The notes under the pieces were generated by a model. It was not told the DNA's origin. It saw only the letters and a list, made by a program, of their open reading frames with translations, and made no database searches. Positions 1-8,649 of a DNA stretch of 64,000 nt are shown piece by piece. The translations under genes and the position numbers were made by a program. The stretch is from Clostridiales bacterium (GTDB taxonomy: Bacteria > Bacillota > Clostridia > Oscillospirales > Oscillospiraceae). Location of the stretch: NCBI GenBank assembly GCA_004551945.1, contig SFPN01000001.1, positions 1-64,000 on the forward strand, written 5' to 3'. Every line of letters begins with the position of its first letter. The stretch's first letter is position 1.

Positions 1-882
1 AGCCGTTCCGTTTTCCACTTTTACCACATTATAAAGGGTCTCATCCAGTTCGCCGATCAGATCCGCATCTGCGGCCGCTTGAGCGGTCGCAGGCGAATGC
101 AACTGATATTCCGTTAACTGCAGGCTACCGTCAGGCTGTTCCACTACAGTGTATGCGGTATTTCCACGGTACAAATAACCCAGAGGAAGTTTCTCTCCCT
201 CCTGCGCATCCACAAATATGTCCCTCGCCAGGTCGATCAGTGCTTTCCATTCCGGCGGAACTTCTCCACTGCCAATATCCCACAGTTCGCCCTCGGAGAT
301 ATACATATACGCACGCAGGTCTTTGCCAAACACCGTTTGAATTACATCCCGCATCACATCGCCTTTTCCTTCGCCAAGCCAATCGTTGGATGCCTTGACG
401 CTGGCATTTTGGCTCTCTTCTGCCCGAGATCCGTTCCGAAGATTATCTCCACCAATATACGCGACAGTCCCTTTGTTGCTTTTTTCATCAACCGTGTTAT
501 CCATATATCTGGTTCTTGCAAGTCCCTGAGCCTGCACTGCAATTTCAGAGAGATTCCAGTTCCGCTCCACTTCATCCGTCAAAACGGATGTTTTCAGAAC
601 ATTGTGCGATGTAATGCTCCTGTTTTTATAAATAGCGCCACTATTGAAATCAACCGCTTTCGCTTGAGCCAAAATATTTTGGACATACCTGGCTGCCACC
701 GATTGCTCCGCTGCCTGAGCCCAAGCCGCTGCATAGTCGCACCCCTGTAAATATGGCAGCGTTACACTTCTCGTCTGCATTGCAGCGGCACAGGCCACTC
801 TTCCATATGCAGCAAAGGCGGGAACTGCCAGAGCGAAGGCCAAAACCAGGGCCAGGACCAAGGTTCCAAAACGCTTTTTCAT
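1..882 (-). CDS. Secreted protein of unknown function, partial (3' end outside window)
   Basis: The frame starts at ATG 882-880, preceded by AAGGAGG, and stays open to the left edge (294 codons), so the C-terminus is missing. Residues 1-25 form a signal peptide: MKKR, a hydrophobic run, then AVPAFAA. The rest is hydrophilic with no motif I recognise; an Asn/Ser-rich stretch and the segment GELWDIGSGEVPPEWKALID are visible. It is the last visible gene downstream of the sigma factor/DUF4367 pair, all on the minus strand, with another small secreted protein between. No function is assigned. Confidence 0.7.
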   Translation of the reverse strand, partial: MKKRFGTLVLALVLAFALAVPAFAAYGRVACAAAMQTRSVTLPYLQGCDYAAAWAQAAEQSVAARYVQNILAQAKAVDFNSGAIYKNRSITSHNVLKTSVLTDEVERNWNLSEIAVQAQGLARTRYMDNTVDEKSNKGTVAYIGGDNLRNGSRAEESQNASVKASNDWLGEGKGDVMRDVIQTVFGKDLRAYMYISEGELWDIGSGEVPPEWKALIDLARDIFVDAQEGEKLPLGYLYRGNTAYTVVEQPDGSLQLTEYQLHSPATAQAAADADLIGELDETLYNVVKVENGTA

Positions 883-969
883 AGTTTTCCTCCTTGAATT
901 TTTATCGTTTTGTCTTTTTTGTTCCTCATTTTTTGTTAGGCATCATCTCCTCTGCTGACGTAAAATCTC

Positions 970-1323
970 TCACGGACAAGTCCTTGTGACCGATTTTGTG
1001 GCCTGCTTTACGCCGTTGATCGTCGAATCCAGCGTCAGCTTGTGCGACTGCCCTTTCACAACAGGTGCCGACTCATTCATGCGAACCACATAGGTCCCGC
1101 TGTTGGCCCAAGTCCCAATCACTCTCCCATTGTTCCACAGTCTCATCGTTACGGAAGCTTTATCCGTAGCATTGTCTGCTCGAACTGTTGTTTCGCATAT
1201 TGCGGTAGTTCCCTGGAACGACAAGGTCAGGTTTTTTGTCGGGGTTCGCATGGGGGCTGCCTGAGCCGTAAGTCCCAACACAAACACCAATACCAAAGCC
1301 AGAGCGGTTGCCTTTTTCCACAT
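970..1323 (-). CDS. Small secreted protein of unknown function
   Basis: 117 residues. A signal peptide (MWKKATALALVLVFVLGLTA, cleavage near AQA-AP) is followed by about 95 residues of Thr/Ser-rich sequence with alternating polar and hydrophobic positions, which suggests a small beta-sandwich. Two cysteines (in AICET and at the end in TRTCP) could form a disulfide outside the cell. It lies between the DUF4367 gene and the next secreted protein on the same strand. A tandem 9-mer repeat sits just upstream. I do not recognise a named family with certainty. Confidence 0.7.
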   Translation of the reverse strand: MWKKATALALVLVFVLGLTAQAAPMRTPTKNLTLSFQGTTAICETTVRADNATDKASVTMRLWNNGRVIGTWANSGTYVVRMNESAPVVKGQSHKLTLDSTINGVKQATKSVTRTCP

Positions 1324-1352
1324 AAAATCACCTCCCTCGTTCCGTTCTCACT

Positions 1353-1370
1353 TATAGTAACTATAGTAAC
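1353..1370. repeat. Tandem 9-bp direct repeat upstream of small secreted gene
   Basis: Two head-to-tail copies of TATAGTAAC, 30 bp upstream of the ATG at 1323. On the coding strand this reads GTTACTATA twice. It may be a protein-binding site or part of a promoter for the secreted protein; nothing else supports a role. Confidence 0.5.
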
Positions 1371-1421
1371 GAAACAGGGAGGTGATTTTGGACACCTAAT
1401 TTGAAATTTTTTCAAAAATTG

Positions 1422-2105
1422 TTATTTTTCTTCTCGGACCACACTTTCCGCCAAGTCGATCAAGTCATCCTTGGCCATAAATGCCGTCACATCGATCAGT
1501 GCACCGGTCTCAGGATCGGTCCAAATGATGGTGTTATTCGCATCCTCCGAATTGGATAGATAGAGGTCTGCTGTTACCCCATTCACACGCACTTGTTTCT
1601 TCTCTGTATCAGTATCTATAACATATTCCTCACCGGCGGAGGTCTCCATCTCATACTGATAGGTGAAAGAAATATACTCTCCTTCTTCGTTGAGGTAGAT
1701 TTCATTCACGAGAGTTTCCACATCCAGGGTATCCTCCAGCCAGTAGCCGTCGGGCACATCCAGACGATAGCGCACAATATCCACAGAACTGCTCGTTTTT
1801 CCCGGATAGAAATACCGTTGGGCATCTTCAAATTTTTCACTCACCCACCCAAACACGATCTCTCTGGCTTCGGCGTTTACGGTGAGAAAGGCCCCGCTGG
1901 AGAGCAGGAGGACCAGAAAGAAGCAGGCCGCCCGTTTCAGACCCTGATAAAGCCCCCAGTGGCGGCTCCTGCGGAGGAGCTTTTTCATCTTCCGCTCAAA
2001 TTCCGGGGAAAAGTCGTGGTGGCAGTCCTCCGGCTCCGGGAGGCTGTCGATCATGGCCTGGCTGACGGCCCGGGCGGCGGTTCTCAAACGCTCCTCTGAA
2101 ATCAT
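1422..2105 (-). CDS. DUF4367 membrane protein, probable anti-sigma partner
   Basis: 227 residues from the ATG at 2105, which overlaps the sigma factor stop (ATGA) and follows GGAGG; a longer frame from 2126 is less likely. The cytoplasmic N-terminus (about residues 1-45) has an acidic, His-containing patch (PEPEDCHHDF). One membrane segment (about 48-66) is followed by an extracytoplasmic C-terminal half resembling DUF4367, ending in NNTIIWTDPETGALIDVTAF. Single-pass DUF4367 proteins are commonly encoded next to ECF sigma factors. Overlap with the sigma gene implies translational coupling. The anti-sigma role is inferred from position and topology; no ZAS zinc motif is evident. Confidence 0.8.
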   Translation of the reverse strand: MISEERLRTAARAVSQAMIDSLPEPEDCHHDFSPEFERKMKKLLRRSRHWGLYQGLKRAACFFLVLLLSSGAFLTVNAEAREIVFGWVSEKFEDAQRYFYPGKTSSSVDIVRYRLDVPDGYWLEDTLDVETLVNEIYLNEEGEYISFTYQYEMETSAGEEYVIDTDTEKKQVRVNGVTADLYLSNSEDANNTIIWTDPETGALIDVTAFMAKDDLIDLAESVVREEK

Positions 2106-2620
2106 AGCACCCCCGCCTCCCTGCAAATGGTCTCCAGCTTTTTCTTGGCCCGCTGCTCCAGCTTATAGGCCGCGGACACGGACAGTCCCATCATCTGGGC
2201 CACCTCCTTCACCGTGTAATCGTGGTCATATCGGAGCAGGAGGAACTGGCGGTATCGGGCGGGCAGCTTTGCCATGCACCGGCTCAGTTCGTCGTCCCCG
2301 TCGTACTCCACGGAGAGCCCCACCGTCTCCTCCGTCAGCGCCTCTGTAGGGCGCCGCTGTCTCTTCCGATAGAGGTCGATGGCTTTGTTCTCAACAATCG
2401 TAACGACGTAGGCCCTGGTTTTTGGACGCTCCACAGCAGAAATTTTTTCAATATTTCTCACAATGGCAAGAAAGGCGTCGTGAACGGCGTCCTCCGCGTC
2501 CCGGTCATTCCTGAGGATTTTGTAGGCCGTGTAGTGCATGAGGTCTTTGTACCTGGTATACAGTTGTTCAAATTTCCACCGATCCTGGGGATCGTCGATC
2601 ATTTGAAGATAAATCATCAT
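2102..2620 (-). CDS. ECF-type RNA polymerase sigma factor
   Basis: 172 residues, normal ECF length. Region 2 spans about residues 12-80 (YTRYKDLMHYTAYKIL, then RDAEDAVHDAFL, then RAYVVTIVENKAIDLYRK). Region 4 spans about 105-165 (LPARYRQFLLLRYDHDYTVKEV, then the helix-turn-helix MGLSVSAAYKLEQRAKKKL). It would direct RNA polymerase to a small set of promoters. It overlaps the downstream DUF4367 gene by 4 bp and lies 39 bp downstream of ftsH on the same strand. The two secreted proteins downstream are candidate targets by position only. Confidence 0.92.
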   Translation of the reverse strand: MMIYLQMIDDPQDRWKFEQLYTRYKDLMHYTAYKILRNDRDAEDAVHDAFLAIVRNIEKISAVERPKTRAYVVTIVENKAIDLYRKRQRRPTEALTEETVGLSVEYDGDDELSRCMAKLPARYRQFLLLRYDHDYTVKEVAQMMGLSVSAAYKLEQRAKKKLETICREAGVL

Positions 2621-2659
2621 AGGCCCTCGTTCTTTTCCCCGCCGGGCAGGGACGGCAGG

Positions 2660-4717
2660 TCAAAAGATCCCGTCGTCCTTGGGCTGCTGAGAAGGAAGCT
2701 CGTCAGAGGGGCTCTTCCCGTTTCCCTCAGGCGCGCCGGGCTGCTCCGGCTGGGCAGGCTCCGCCGGGGCGGCTTCCGTCAGGTAAGGGGACTCTGCTTC
2801 GTTGGGGTCCCGGCCCTGGAGGATGGCCACCATTTCGCCGCCGGTGATGGTCTCCTTTTCCAGAAGATAGGCCACTACCTTATCCATGTCCTCCCGGTTG
2901 TCCCGGATGACCTGGACGGCCTGCTGGTAGCAGGTGTCCAGCAGGGTCTTCACCGCCTGGTCCATCCGGGCGGCGGTGTCCTGGGCGCAGTCCATGCCGT
3001 AGCCTCCGTCCAGGTACTGGCTCCGGCGGGAAGCCAGGGCCATCATGCCGAACTCCTCGCTCATGCCGAACATGGCCACCATGTTCCGGGCCACGGAGGT
3101 GGCGTCCTGGATGTCCTGGGCGGCGCCGTTGGTCATGGTGTTCAGCACCACTTCCTCCGCCGCCCGGCCGCCCATAGAGACGGCGATGCGAGCCATGAGC
3201 TCATCCTTGGTGCGCAGCTCGGTTTTGTCCTCCTCGGGCATCAGCAGGGTGTAACCCAGAGAGCCCTGGGTGTGGGGGACGATGGTGATTTTCTGCACCG
3301 GTTCGGTGTTCTTCTGCTTGTAGGCCACCATGGCGTGGCCCACCTCGTGATAGGCCACCAGCTTCTTTTCAAACTCGGTGAGGACGCTGCCCTTTTTCTC
3401 CGTGCCGGCGATGACCAGCTCGAAGGCGGCCAGCAGGTCCTGCTGGTTCACCGCCCGGCGGCCCAGACGGACCGCCCGGAGGGCGGCTTCGTTCACCAGG
3501 TTGGCCAGGTCCGCTCCCACGCAGCCGGCGGTGGCCAGGGCGACCTTGCGCAGGTCCACGTCCTCCGCCAGACGGATGCGGCGGGTGTGGACCTGGAGGG
3601 TGGCCAGACGGCCGGCCAGGTTGGGCCGGTCAATGGTGATTCGCCGGTCGAACCGGCCAGGGCGCAGCAGGGCCTGGTCCAGAACCTCCGGCCGGTTGGT
3701 GGCGGCCAGGAGGATGACCCCCTTGGTGGGGTCAAAGCCGTCCATCTCCGCCAGCAGCTGGTTCAGGGTCTGCTCCCGCTCGTCGTTGCCGCCCATGCGG
3801 TTGTCCCGGGACTTGCCGATGGTGTCGATCTCGTCAATGAACACGATGCAGGGGGCCACCTTGCTGGCCTCCTTGAACAGGTCCCGGACCCGGGAGGCGC
3901 CCACGCCCACGAACATCTCCACAAAGTCCGAGCCGGAGATGGAGAAGAAGGGCACGCCAGCCTCCCCGGCCACGGCCTTGGCCAGCAGGGTTTTGCCGGT
4001 GCCCGGCGGGCCCACCAGCAGGGCGCCCTTGGGGAGCTTGGCGCCGATTTCCGTATACTTCCCCGGGTTATGGAGAAAGTCGATGATTTCCACCAAAGAC
4101 TCCTTGGCCTCGTCCTGACCGGCCACGTCGGCGAAGGTGACGCCGGTGGATTTTTCCATGTAGACCTTGGCGTTGGACTTGCCCACGCCGCCCATACCAC
4201 CCATGCCGCCCATCCGGCGCATGAGGAAGAGGAGCAGGCCCACCATCAGGCACATGGGCACCACATAGCTCAGCAGCAGACTCATGAGGTAGGAGGACTC
4301 CTCCACCATCTCAGAGTAGAACTTCACGTCGTGCTCCCGCAGCAGGGGGATCAGGTCGGGGTCCTCCTGGGTGAGGGCAGCGGTGACGTAGCGGGTGGCC
4401 CCGCCCTTTTCCATCTGCTGGGCCAGGACCTGGGCCAGATCCTGGCTGTTGTCCGCCGCGTTTTCGGGCAGGTCCTCCTTCAGGTAAAAGGTGTACTTGT
4501 TGCTGGACAGCTGGACCGTTGCCACCTTGTCCTCTTCCACCATCTGGACAAATTCGGAATAGGCGACCTCCACCGTGCCGGCGTTGGAGATCTCCCCCGC
4601 GATAAAGTTAATGAGGATCACCAGGATCACGGCCCACAGGATGGCCCCGATGAGGGGGCTGCGCTTTTTCGGGGGCCGGGAGCCGCCGGGATCGCCTTTG
4701 TTTTGATTGGGGTTCAA
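2660..4717 (-). CDS. ftsH: ATP-dependent zinc metalloprotease FtsH
   Basis: Membrane-anchored AAA+ protease that degrades membrane and regulatory proteins. From a TTG start at 4717, preceded by AGGAGG, it has 685 residues; a GTG at 4750 in the same frame has no ribosome-binding site. Two membrane segments (about residues 22-40 and 155-175) flank an extracytoplasmic domain. The AAA module has Walker A GPPGTGKT, Walker B VFIDEID and the second region of homology ATNRPEVLDQALLRPGRFDR. The protease zinc motif is HEVGH. A Met/Gly-rich stretch follows the second membrane segment, and the C-terminus is Pro/Glu-rich. It has its own promoter at 4846-4874, and the sigma factor gene follows after 39 bp. 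Confidence 0.97.
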   Translation of the reverse strand: MNPNQNKGDPGGSRPPKKRSPLIGAILWAVILVILINFIAGEISNAGTVEVAYSEFVQMVEEDKVATVQLSSNKYTFYLKEDLPENAADNSQDLAQVLAQQMEKGGATRYVTAALTQEDPDLIPLLREHDVKFYSEMVEESSYLMSLLLSYVVPMCLMVGLLLFLMRRMGGMGGMGGVGKSNAKVYMEKSTGVTFADVAGQDEAKESLVEIIDFLHNPGKYTEIGAKLPKGALLVGPPGTGKTLLAKAVAGEAGVPFFSISGSDFVEMFVGVGASRVRDLFKEASKVAPCIVFIDEIDTIGKSRDNRMGGNDEREQTLNQLLAEMDGFDPTKGVILLAATNRPEVLDQALLRPGRFDRRITIDRPNLAGRLATLQVHTRRIRLAEDVDLRKVALATAGCVGADLANLVNEAALRAVRLGRRAVNQQDLLAAFELVIAGTEKKGSVLTEFEKKLVAYHEVGHAMVAYKQKNTEPVQKITIVPHTQGSLGYTLLMPEEDKTELRTKDELMARIAVSMGGRAAEEVVLNTMTNGAAQDIQDATSVARNMVAMFGMSEEFGMMALASRRSQYLDGGYGMDCAQDTAARMDQAVKTLLDTCYQQAVQVIRDNREDMDKVVAYLLEKETITGGEMVAILQGRDPNEAESPYLTEAAPAEPAQPEQPGAPEGNGKSPSDELPSQQPKDDGIF

Positions 4718-4845
4718 CAGTATCTTCCCTCCTGTTCCGGGTGTCGGCACACCCGTTTCTGGTTTATGTCGTTTGCGGGGCTCTTATCCCCCCGCAGCAG
4801 GCGTTTGACCAGCGGAAGAAGGCAAACTTCTTCCATTTGGAGTTT

Positions 4846-4874
4846 ATGCTACCATATTTCCCCCTTCTTTTCAA
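4846..4874 (-). promoter_or_regulatory. Probable sigma-A promoter of ftsH
   Basis: On the minus strand TTGAAA (4874-4869), a 17-bp spacer and TAGCAT (4851-4846), about 130 bp upstream of the TTG start. Confidence 0.6.
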
Positions 4875-4942
4875 GGAACGGACCTTGGCCGGGGTGTAAA
4901 GTTTCTGTGAATGGGTTGTTTCCAAGGCAGGCATACTACCGA

Positions 4943-4986
4943 TAAAATCACTGCGGAGCCAGGTCAGCGGCTCCGCAGTGATTTTA
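4943..4986 (-). terminator. Rho-independent terminator of the Tp47-like lipoprotein gene
   Basis: A long perfect stem (AAAATCACTGCGGAGCC against its complement) with an 8-nt loop and A/T flanks on both sides, 30 bp beyond the stop at 5016. It may act in both directions. Confidence 0.85.
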
Positions 4987-5015
4987 GTCTTTATTGCTCT
5001 GTTTCTGGCAAGCGA

Positions 5016-6341
5016 TCAGTGCTGGCCGCCTCTTTCGCCGGAGGCTTCCTCATCGCCGCTGCTGGTCAGCTCGGTCAGCTCTGCCAGGAGCGTTCCGGCC
5101 TCCCCGGAGGTGGCGGTTTCGTCGGCCAGCAGTTCCTCGGCCTCTTCCACGTGTTCCGCCAGGGTGGCGTTGCTGGCGTCCTCCTTGAGCAGATCCTGGG
5201 CGGTGGCCACAAGGTCTGCCAGGGCGGCCTTCTGGCCCTGGGAGATGGGCAGGGCCACCGTCACGTCCGCGTAGGTGTCGGAAGAGATGATAGCCCCGTA
5301 GGTGCCGCCGGCATCCAAACCGGCCAGGGCGGAAACATCCAGGGTGTAGGTGTCGGTACCGTCCACCAGAGCAGTCTCCAGAAGGGTGGTGATCTCCTTG
5401 TTCCGGCCGCTGCCCAGGGTGTAGGTCACCGTCAGCTTGCCGTTTTCAAAGTCGCCAAAGTCGCTGATGGACAGGGTGACGGCGTCATAGCCCTCGGAAA
5501 CGGACGCCGTCACTTCCTCGGTGTAGAGGGGCTTAATATAGATCCCGTCAAATTCATACACATAGGCGGCGTTGGGCATGATATAGGTGATTTTGGTGAC
5601 GGTCTCCCCCACCAGCTTGGAGAGCTCTGTCAGGTTGTCGTAAGCCGCGATGGTGGTGTTGTGGGTGTTGTCGTCCAGAACGTTGAAGGAGACCTCATAG
5701 GGCTGCACCCAGATGCTCTGCATGTGCTCCATGCCCACCTTCAGGCCGCTTTCGGTCTCCAGGATGATGCCCTGAATTTCGGAGTTGATGTCAAACTCAT
5801 CCTCCCGGGAGTTGCGCAGGTGGGCGGCGGCCCCGTCGGCCACGTTGATCTGGTAGTCGCCCCAGGTCCCGCCGGTGACCAGCTCTGCTGTTGCGTCTGT
5901 GACAGTGTCGGCAAGGTTAAAGTGGGTCTCGGAGTAAACCGCTGCGCCGTCCTCCATGGTCACCACCTTGTACTGGGCGGGGGCTTCCCCTTCCGTGGGA
6001 ACAAAGGTGGGGTTGCAGGCCTGGTAGGCCTCGTAATCCGCTTCGGAGACTGCCACGTTCACATTCTTCACGCCGGTGATGTGATAGCCGTCGGCATTGG
6101 CGGTCTCGTCCACAAAGTCGGTGTCCATGTTGGGCATGATCTCATACTTGGACGTGGTGGCGGAGGAGACTGCGTCGAAGCTGTCGGTGCTGGAGACGTC
6201 GCCGGAGAAGAACTCTGCGTAGGTCAGGGTGGCGGTGCCATAGACCAGGTTCTCCGAGGCAGCGTCGGTGGTGTCTGCGCCGCAGGCGGCAAGCGCCAGC
6301 ACACAGGCCATGGCGGCGGTGAGTAAGAATCCCTTTTTCAT
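5016..6341 (-). CDS. Lipoprotein with Tp47-like N-terminal region
   Basis: 441 residues. A lipoprotein signal (MKKGFLLTAAMACVLALAAC) gives Cys20 as the lipidation site, so it is anchored outside the cytoplasmic membrane. Residues about 30-60 (YGTATLTYAEFF, then FDAVSSATTSKYE) resemble the start of proteins related to Treponema Tp47 (domain A), and beta-rich middle regions follow. The last 60 residues are Ala/Glu/Leu-rich (LAEHVEEAEELLADET) and likely helical. Tp47 itself is a zinc-dependent, penicillin-interacting protein; whether this homologue has such activity is not shown. The gene stands alone, with a strong terminator downstream and a partial palindrome upstream. The Tp47 link rests on remembered motifs. 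Confidence 0.72.
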   Translation of the reverse strand: MKKGFLLTAAMACVLALAACGADTTDAASENLVYGTATLTYAEFFSGDVSSTDSFDAVSSATTSKYEIMPNMDTDFVDETANADGYHITGVKNVNVAVSEADYEAYQACNPTFVPTEGEAPAQYKVVTMEDGAAVYSETHFNLADTVTDATAELVTGGTWGDYQINVADGAAAHLRNSREDEFDINSEIQGIILETESGLKVGMEHMQSIWVQPYEVSFNVLDDNTHNTTIAAYDNLTELSKLVGETVTKITYIMPNAAYVYEFDGIYIKPLYTEEVTASVSEGYDAVTLSISDFGDFENGKLTVTYTLGSGRNKEITTLLETALVDGTDTYTLDVSALAGLDAGGTYGAIISSDTYADVTVALPISQGQKAALADLVATAQDLLKEDASNATLAEHVEEAEELLADETATSGEAGTLLAELTELTSSGDEEASGERGGQH

Positions 6342-6368
6342 AGTAGCCCTCTTTCTTGTATCATTTTC

Positions 6369-6400
6369 AGTTAGTTTTCGCTAATTAGCAAGCGCTAACT
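6369..6400. promoter_or_regulatory. Imperfect 32-bp palindrome, possible operator
   Basis: Two 16-bp half-sites with 12 matches; the outer arms AGTTAG/CTAACT and inner arms GCTAA/TTAGC are exact. It lies 28 bp upstream of the lipoprotein start, where a repressor would block transcription. No regulator gene is adjacent. Confidence 0.5.
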
Positions 6401-6536
6401 TCGGATTACTATATGCGCCCCCGTGTTTTTTGTCAAGCCGGATTTCGGTTCGGGTTTTTTAACCAATCCGGATAAAATCCGCAGGGATGCGCCCGCTGGC
6501 TGGGCGCGCTGGGGGGCGGAGGCTGGATGCTTTAGG

Positions 6537-6580
6537 GCAAGAAAAACAGGGCGGGGTGCCGGTCTGGCACGCCGCCCTGT
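6537..6580 (-). terminator. Rho-independent terminator of metG
   Basis: On the minus strand ACAGGGCGG-CGTGCC pairs with GGCACCCCGCCCTGT and is followed by TTTTTCTT, 20 bp after the metG stop. Confidence 0.88.
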
Positions 6581-6601
6581 GTATACGTTTCTAATATTTT
6601 C

Positions 6602-8587
6602 TCAGCAGAGCTTGGCTCCGGCGGGGATGCTGTCGCTGAGCATAATCAGGTTCAGCTTCTCCTCGCCGTTTTCCTTGTGGACAGCGGACAGGAGCATGCC
6701 GCAGGACTCCAGGCCCATCATCTTTCTGGGGGGCAGGTTCACAATGGCCACCAGGGTCTTGCCCACCAGGTCCTCGGGCTTGTAGTACAGGGCAATGCCG
6801 GAGAGGATCTGCCGGTCGGTGCCGGTGCCGTCGTCCAGGGTGAACTTCAGCAGCTTCTTGGACTTCTTCACCGGCTCGCAGGCCTTCACCTTCACCACCC
6901 GGAAGTCGGACTTGGCGAAGGTGTCGAAGTCCACTTCCTCCTCCCAGGGCTCCAGCTCGATGGCGGGCTGGGCGGGAGCAGCGGCAGCGGCCCGGGCGGC
7001 CTCCAGCTCCTCCAGGGCCTTGTCCATGTCGATGCGGGGGAAGAGGTTGGCGCCCTTGGTCACCGCTGCGGTCTCGCTGCGGCTGCCCCAAACAGCGGCG
7101 GAGTCCCAGGTCTGGACCTCGGGAGCGGCGCCGATCTGGGCGAAGAGCTTCTCGCAGGACGCGGGGATAAAGGGAGTCAGCAGGATGCCGCAGATGCGGG
7201 TGGCCTCCAGCAGGTTATACAGCACGTGGGCCAGGCGGCCGCCGTTGGTCTCCATGTCCTTGGCCAGGGCCCAGGGCATACACTCGTCAATATACTTGTT
7301 GGCCCGCTGGATCACCTTAAAGACCTCGTCCAGGGCCTTGTGGGGAGCGCAGGCGTCCATGTTCTGCTCATACCGGTCCCGCAGGCCGGAGGCCAGGGTG
7401 ATGAGCTCCGTGTCGAAGGGCTCGGGATTGGCCCAGGTCTTGCAGCCCTCGGGCAGGGTGCCGCCGAAATACTTCTGGACCATGGCGGTGGTGCGGCTGA
7501 CCAGGTTGCCCAGGTCGTTGGCCAGGTCCACGTTGATGGTCTGGATCAGCAGCTCATTGGAGAAGTTGCCGTCGGAGCCGAAGGGGAAGGTGCGCATCAG
7601 GAAGAAGCGCAGAGCGTCCACGCCGAACTTTTCCGCCAGGATATAGGGGTCCACCACGTTGCCCTTGGACTTGGACATCTTGCCCCCGTCCAGCAGCAGC
7701 CAGCCGTGGCCGAAAACGTGCTTGGGCAGAGGCATCTCCATGCTCATGAGCATGGCCGGCCAGATGATGGAGTGGAAGCGGACGATCTCCTTGCCCACGA
7801 AGTGGTAGTCAGCGGGCCAGTAGTGGTCGTAGTCGTCGTACTTGTCGTTGTACAGGCCCAGGGCGGTGGTGTAGTTGAACAGGGCGTCCACCCACACATA
7901 GACCACGTGGCCCGGGTCGAAGTCCACGGGGATGCCCCAGGAGAAGGAGGTCCGGGAGACGCACAGGTCCTCCAGGCCGGGCTTGATGAAGTTGTTCACC
8001 ATCTCGTTGACCCGGGAGCGAGGCTGGAGGAAGTCGGTGTTCTCCAGCAGGTCCTGGACCTTGTCGGCGTACTTGGACAGCCGGAAGAAGTAGGCCTCCT
8101 CCTCCGCGTCCTGAACCTCTCGGCCGCAGTCAGGGCACTTGCCCTCCACCAGCTGGCTCTCGGTCCAGAAGGACTCGCAGGGCTTGCAGTACTTGCCCAC
8201 GTACTTGCCCTTGTAAATGTCGCCCTTCTCGTACATCTTCTTGAAGATCTTCTGAATGGCGGCCACATGGTAGTCGTCGGTGGTGCGGATGAACCGGTCG
8301 TTGGAGATGTTCATGAGTTTCCACAGGTCCAGCACGCCCCGGGGGCCGGTGACGATGCTGTCCACAAATTCCTGGGGGGTGACCCCGGCTTCCTTGGCCT
8401 TGTCCTCGATCTTCTGGCCGTGCTCGTCGGTGCCGGTGAGGAAGAGCACGTCGCAGCCCTGAAGCCGCTTATAGCGGGCCATGGCGTCGGTGGCCACGGT
8501 GCAGTAGGTGTGGCCGATGTGGAGCTTGTCCGAGGGGTAGTAGATGGGGGTGGTAATGTAAAATTTCTTCTTCTGATCTCGTTCCAT
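6602..8587 (-). CDS. metG: Methionyl-tRNA synthetase
   Basis: Charges tRNA-Met with methionine in the cytoplasm. From ATG 8587 (GGAGG 8 nt upstream; an ATG at 8602 is less well placed) the protein has 661 residues. It shows the class I signatures HIGH (in KLHIGHTY, near residue 21) and KMSKS (GGKMSKSKGN), and a zinc knuckle with two CxxC pairs (YCKPCES and GKCPDCG). A C-terminal EMAP-II/Trbp111-like tRNA-binding domain starts near residue 555 (DFRVVKVKACEPVKKSKKLL). The four-Cys knuckle and appended domain are usual in Bacillota. A membrane-protein gene lies 62 bp upstream on the same strand. Confidence 0.97.
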   Translation of the reverse strand: MERDQKKKFYITTPIYYPSDKLHIGHTYCTVATDAMARYKRLQGCDVLFLTGTDEHGQKIEDKAKEAGVTPQEFVDSIVTGPRGVLDLWKLMNISNDRFIRTTDDYHVAAIQKIFKKMYEKGDIYKGKYVGKYCKPCESFWTESQLVEGKCPDCGREVQDAEEEAYFFRLSKYADKVQDLLENTDFLQPRSRVNEMVNNFIKPGLEDLCVSRTSFSWGIPVDFDPGHVVYVWVDALFNYTTALGLYNDKYDDYDHYWPADYHFVGKEIVRFHSIIWPAMLMSMEMPLPKHVFGHGWLLLDGGKMSKSKGNVVDPYILAEKFGVDALRFFLMRTFPFGSDGNFSNELLIQTINVDLANDLGNLVSRTTAMVQKYFGGTLPEGCKTWANPEPFDTELITLASGLRDRYEQNMDACAPHKALDEVFKVIQRANKYIDECMPWALAKDMETNGGRLAHVLYNLLEATRICGILLTPFIPASCEKLFAQIGAAPEVQTWDSAAVWGSRSETAAVTKGANLFPRIDMDKALEELEAARAAAAAPAQPAIELEPWEEEVDFDTFAKSDFRVVKVKACEPVKKSKKLLKFTLDDGTGTDRQILSGIALYYKPEDLVGKTLVAIVNLPPRKMMGLESCGMLLSAVHKENGEEKLNLIMLSDSIPAGAKLC

Positions 8588-8649
8588 GTATCTGACCTCC
8601 ATGCGCGCAGAGGCGCGTTTGTTTTTTCTTCTGATGATTTAGGGAATCC

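Noticed and set aside
2222..4945. Open frame of 907 codons on the plus strand opposite ftsH and the sigma factor gene
   Set aside because: It is a GC-bias shadow: His/Val/Gly/Gln-rich low-complexity translation, no ribosome-binding site, and it covers the antisense of clearly conserved genes.
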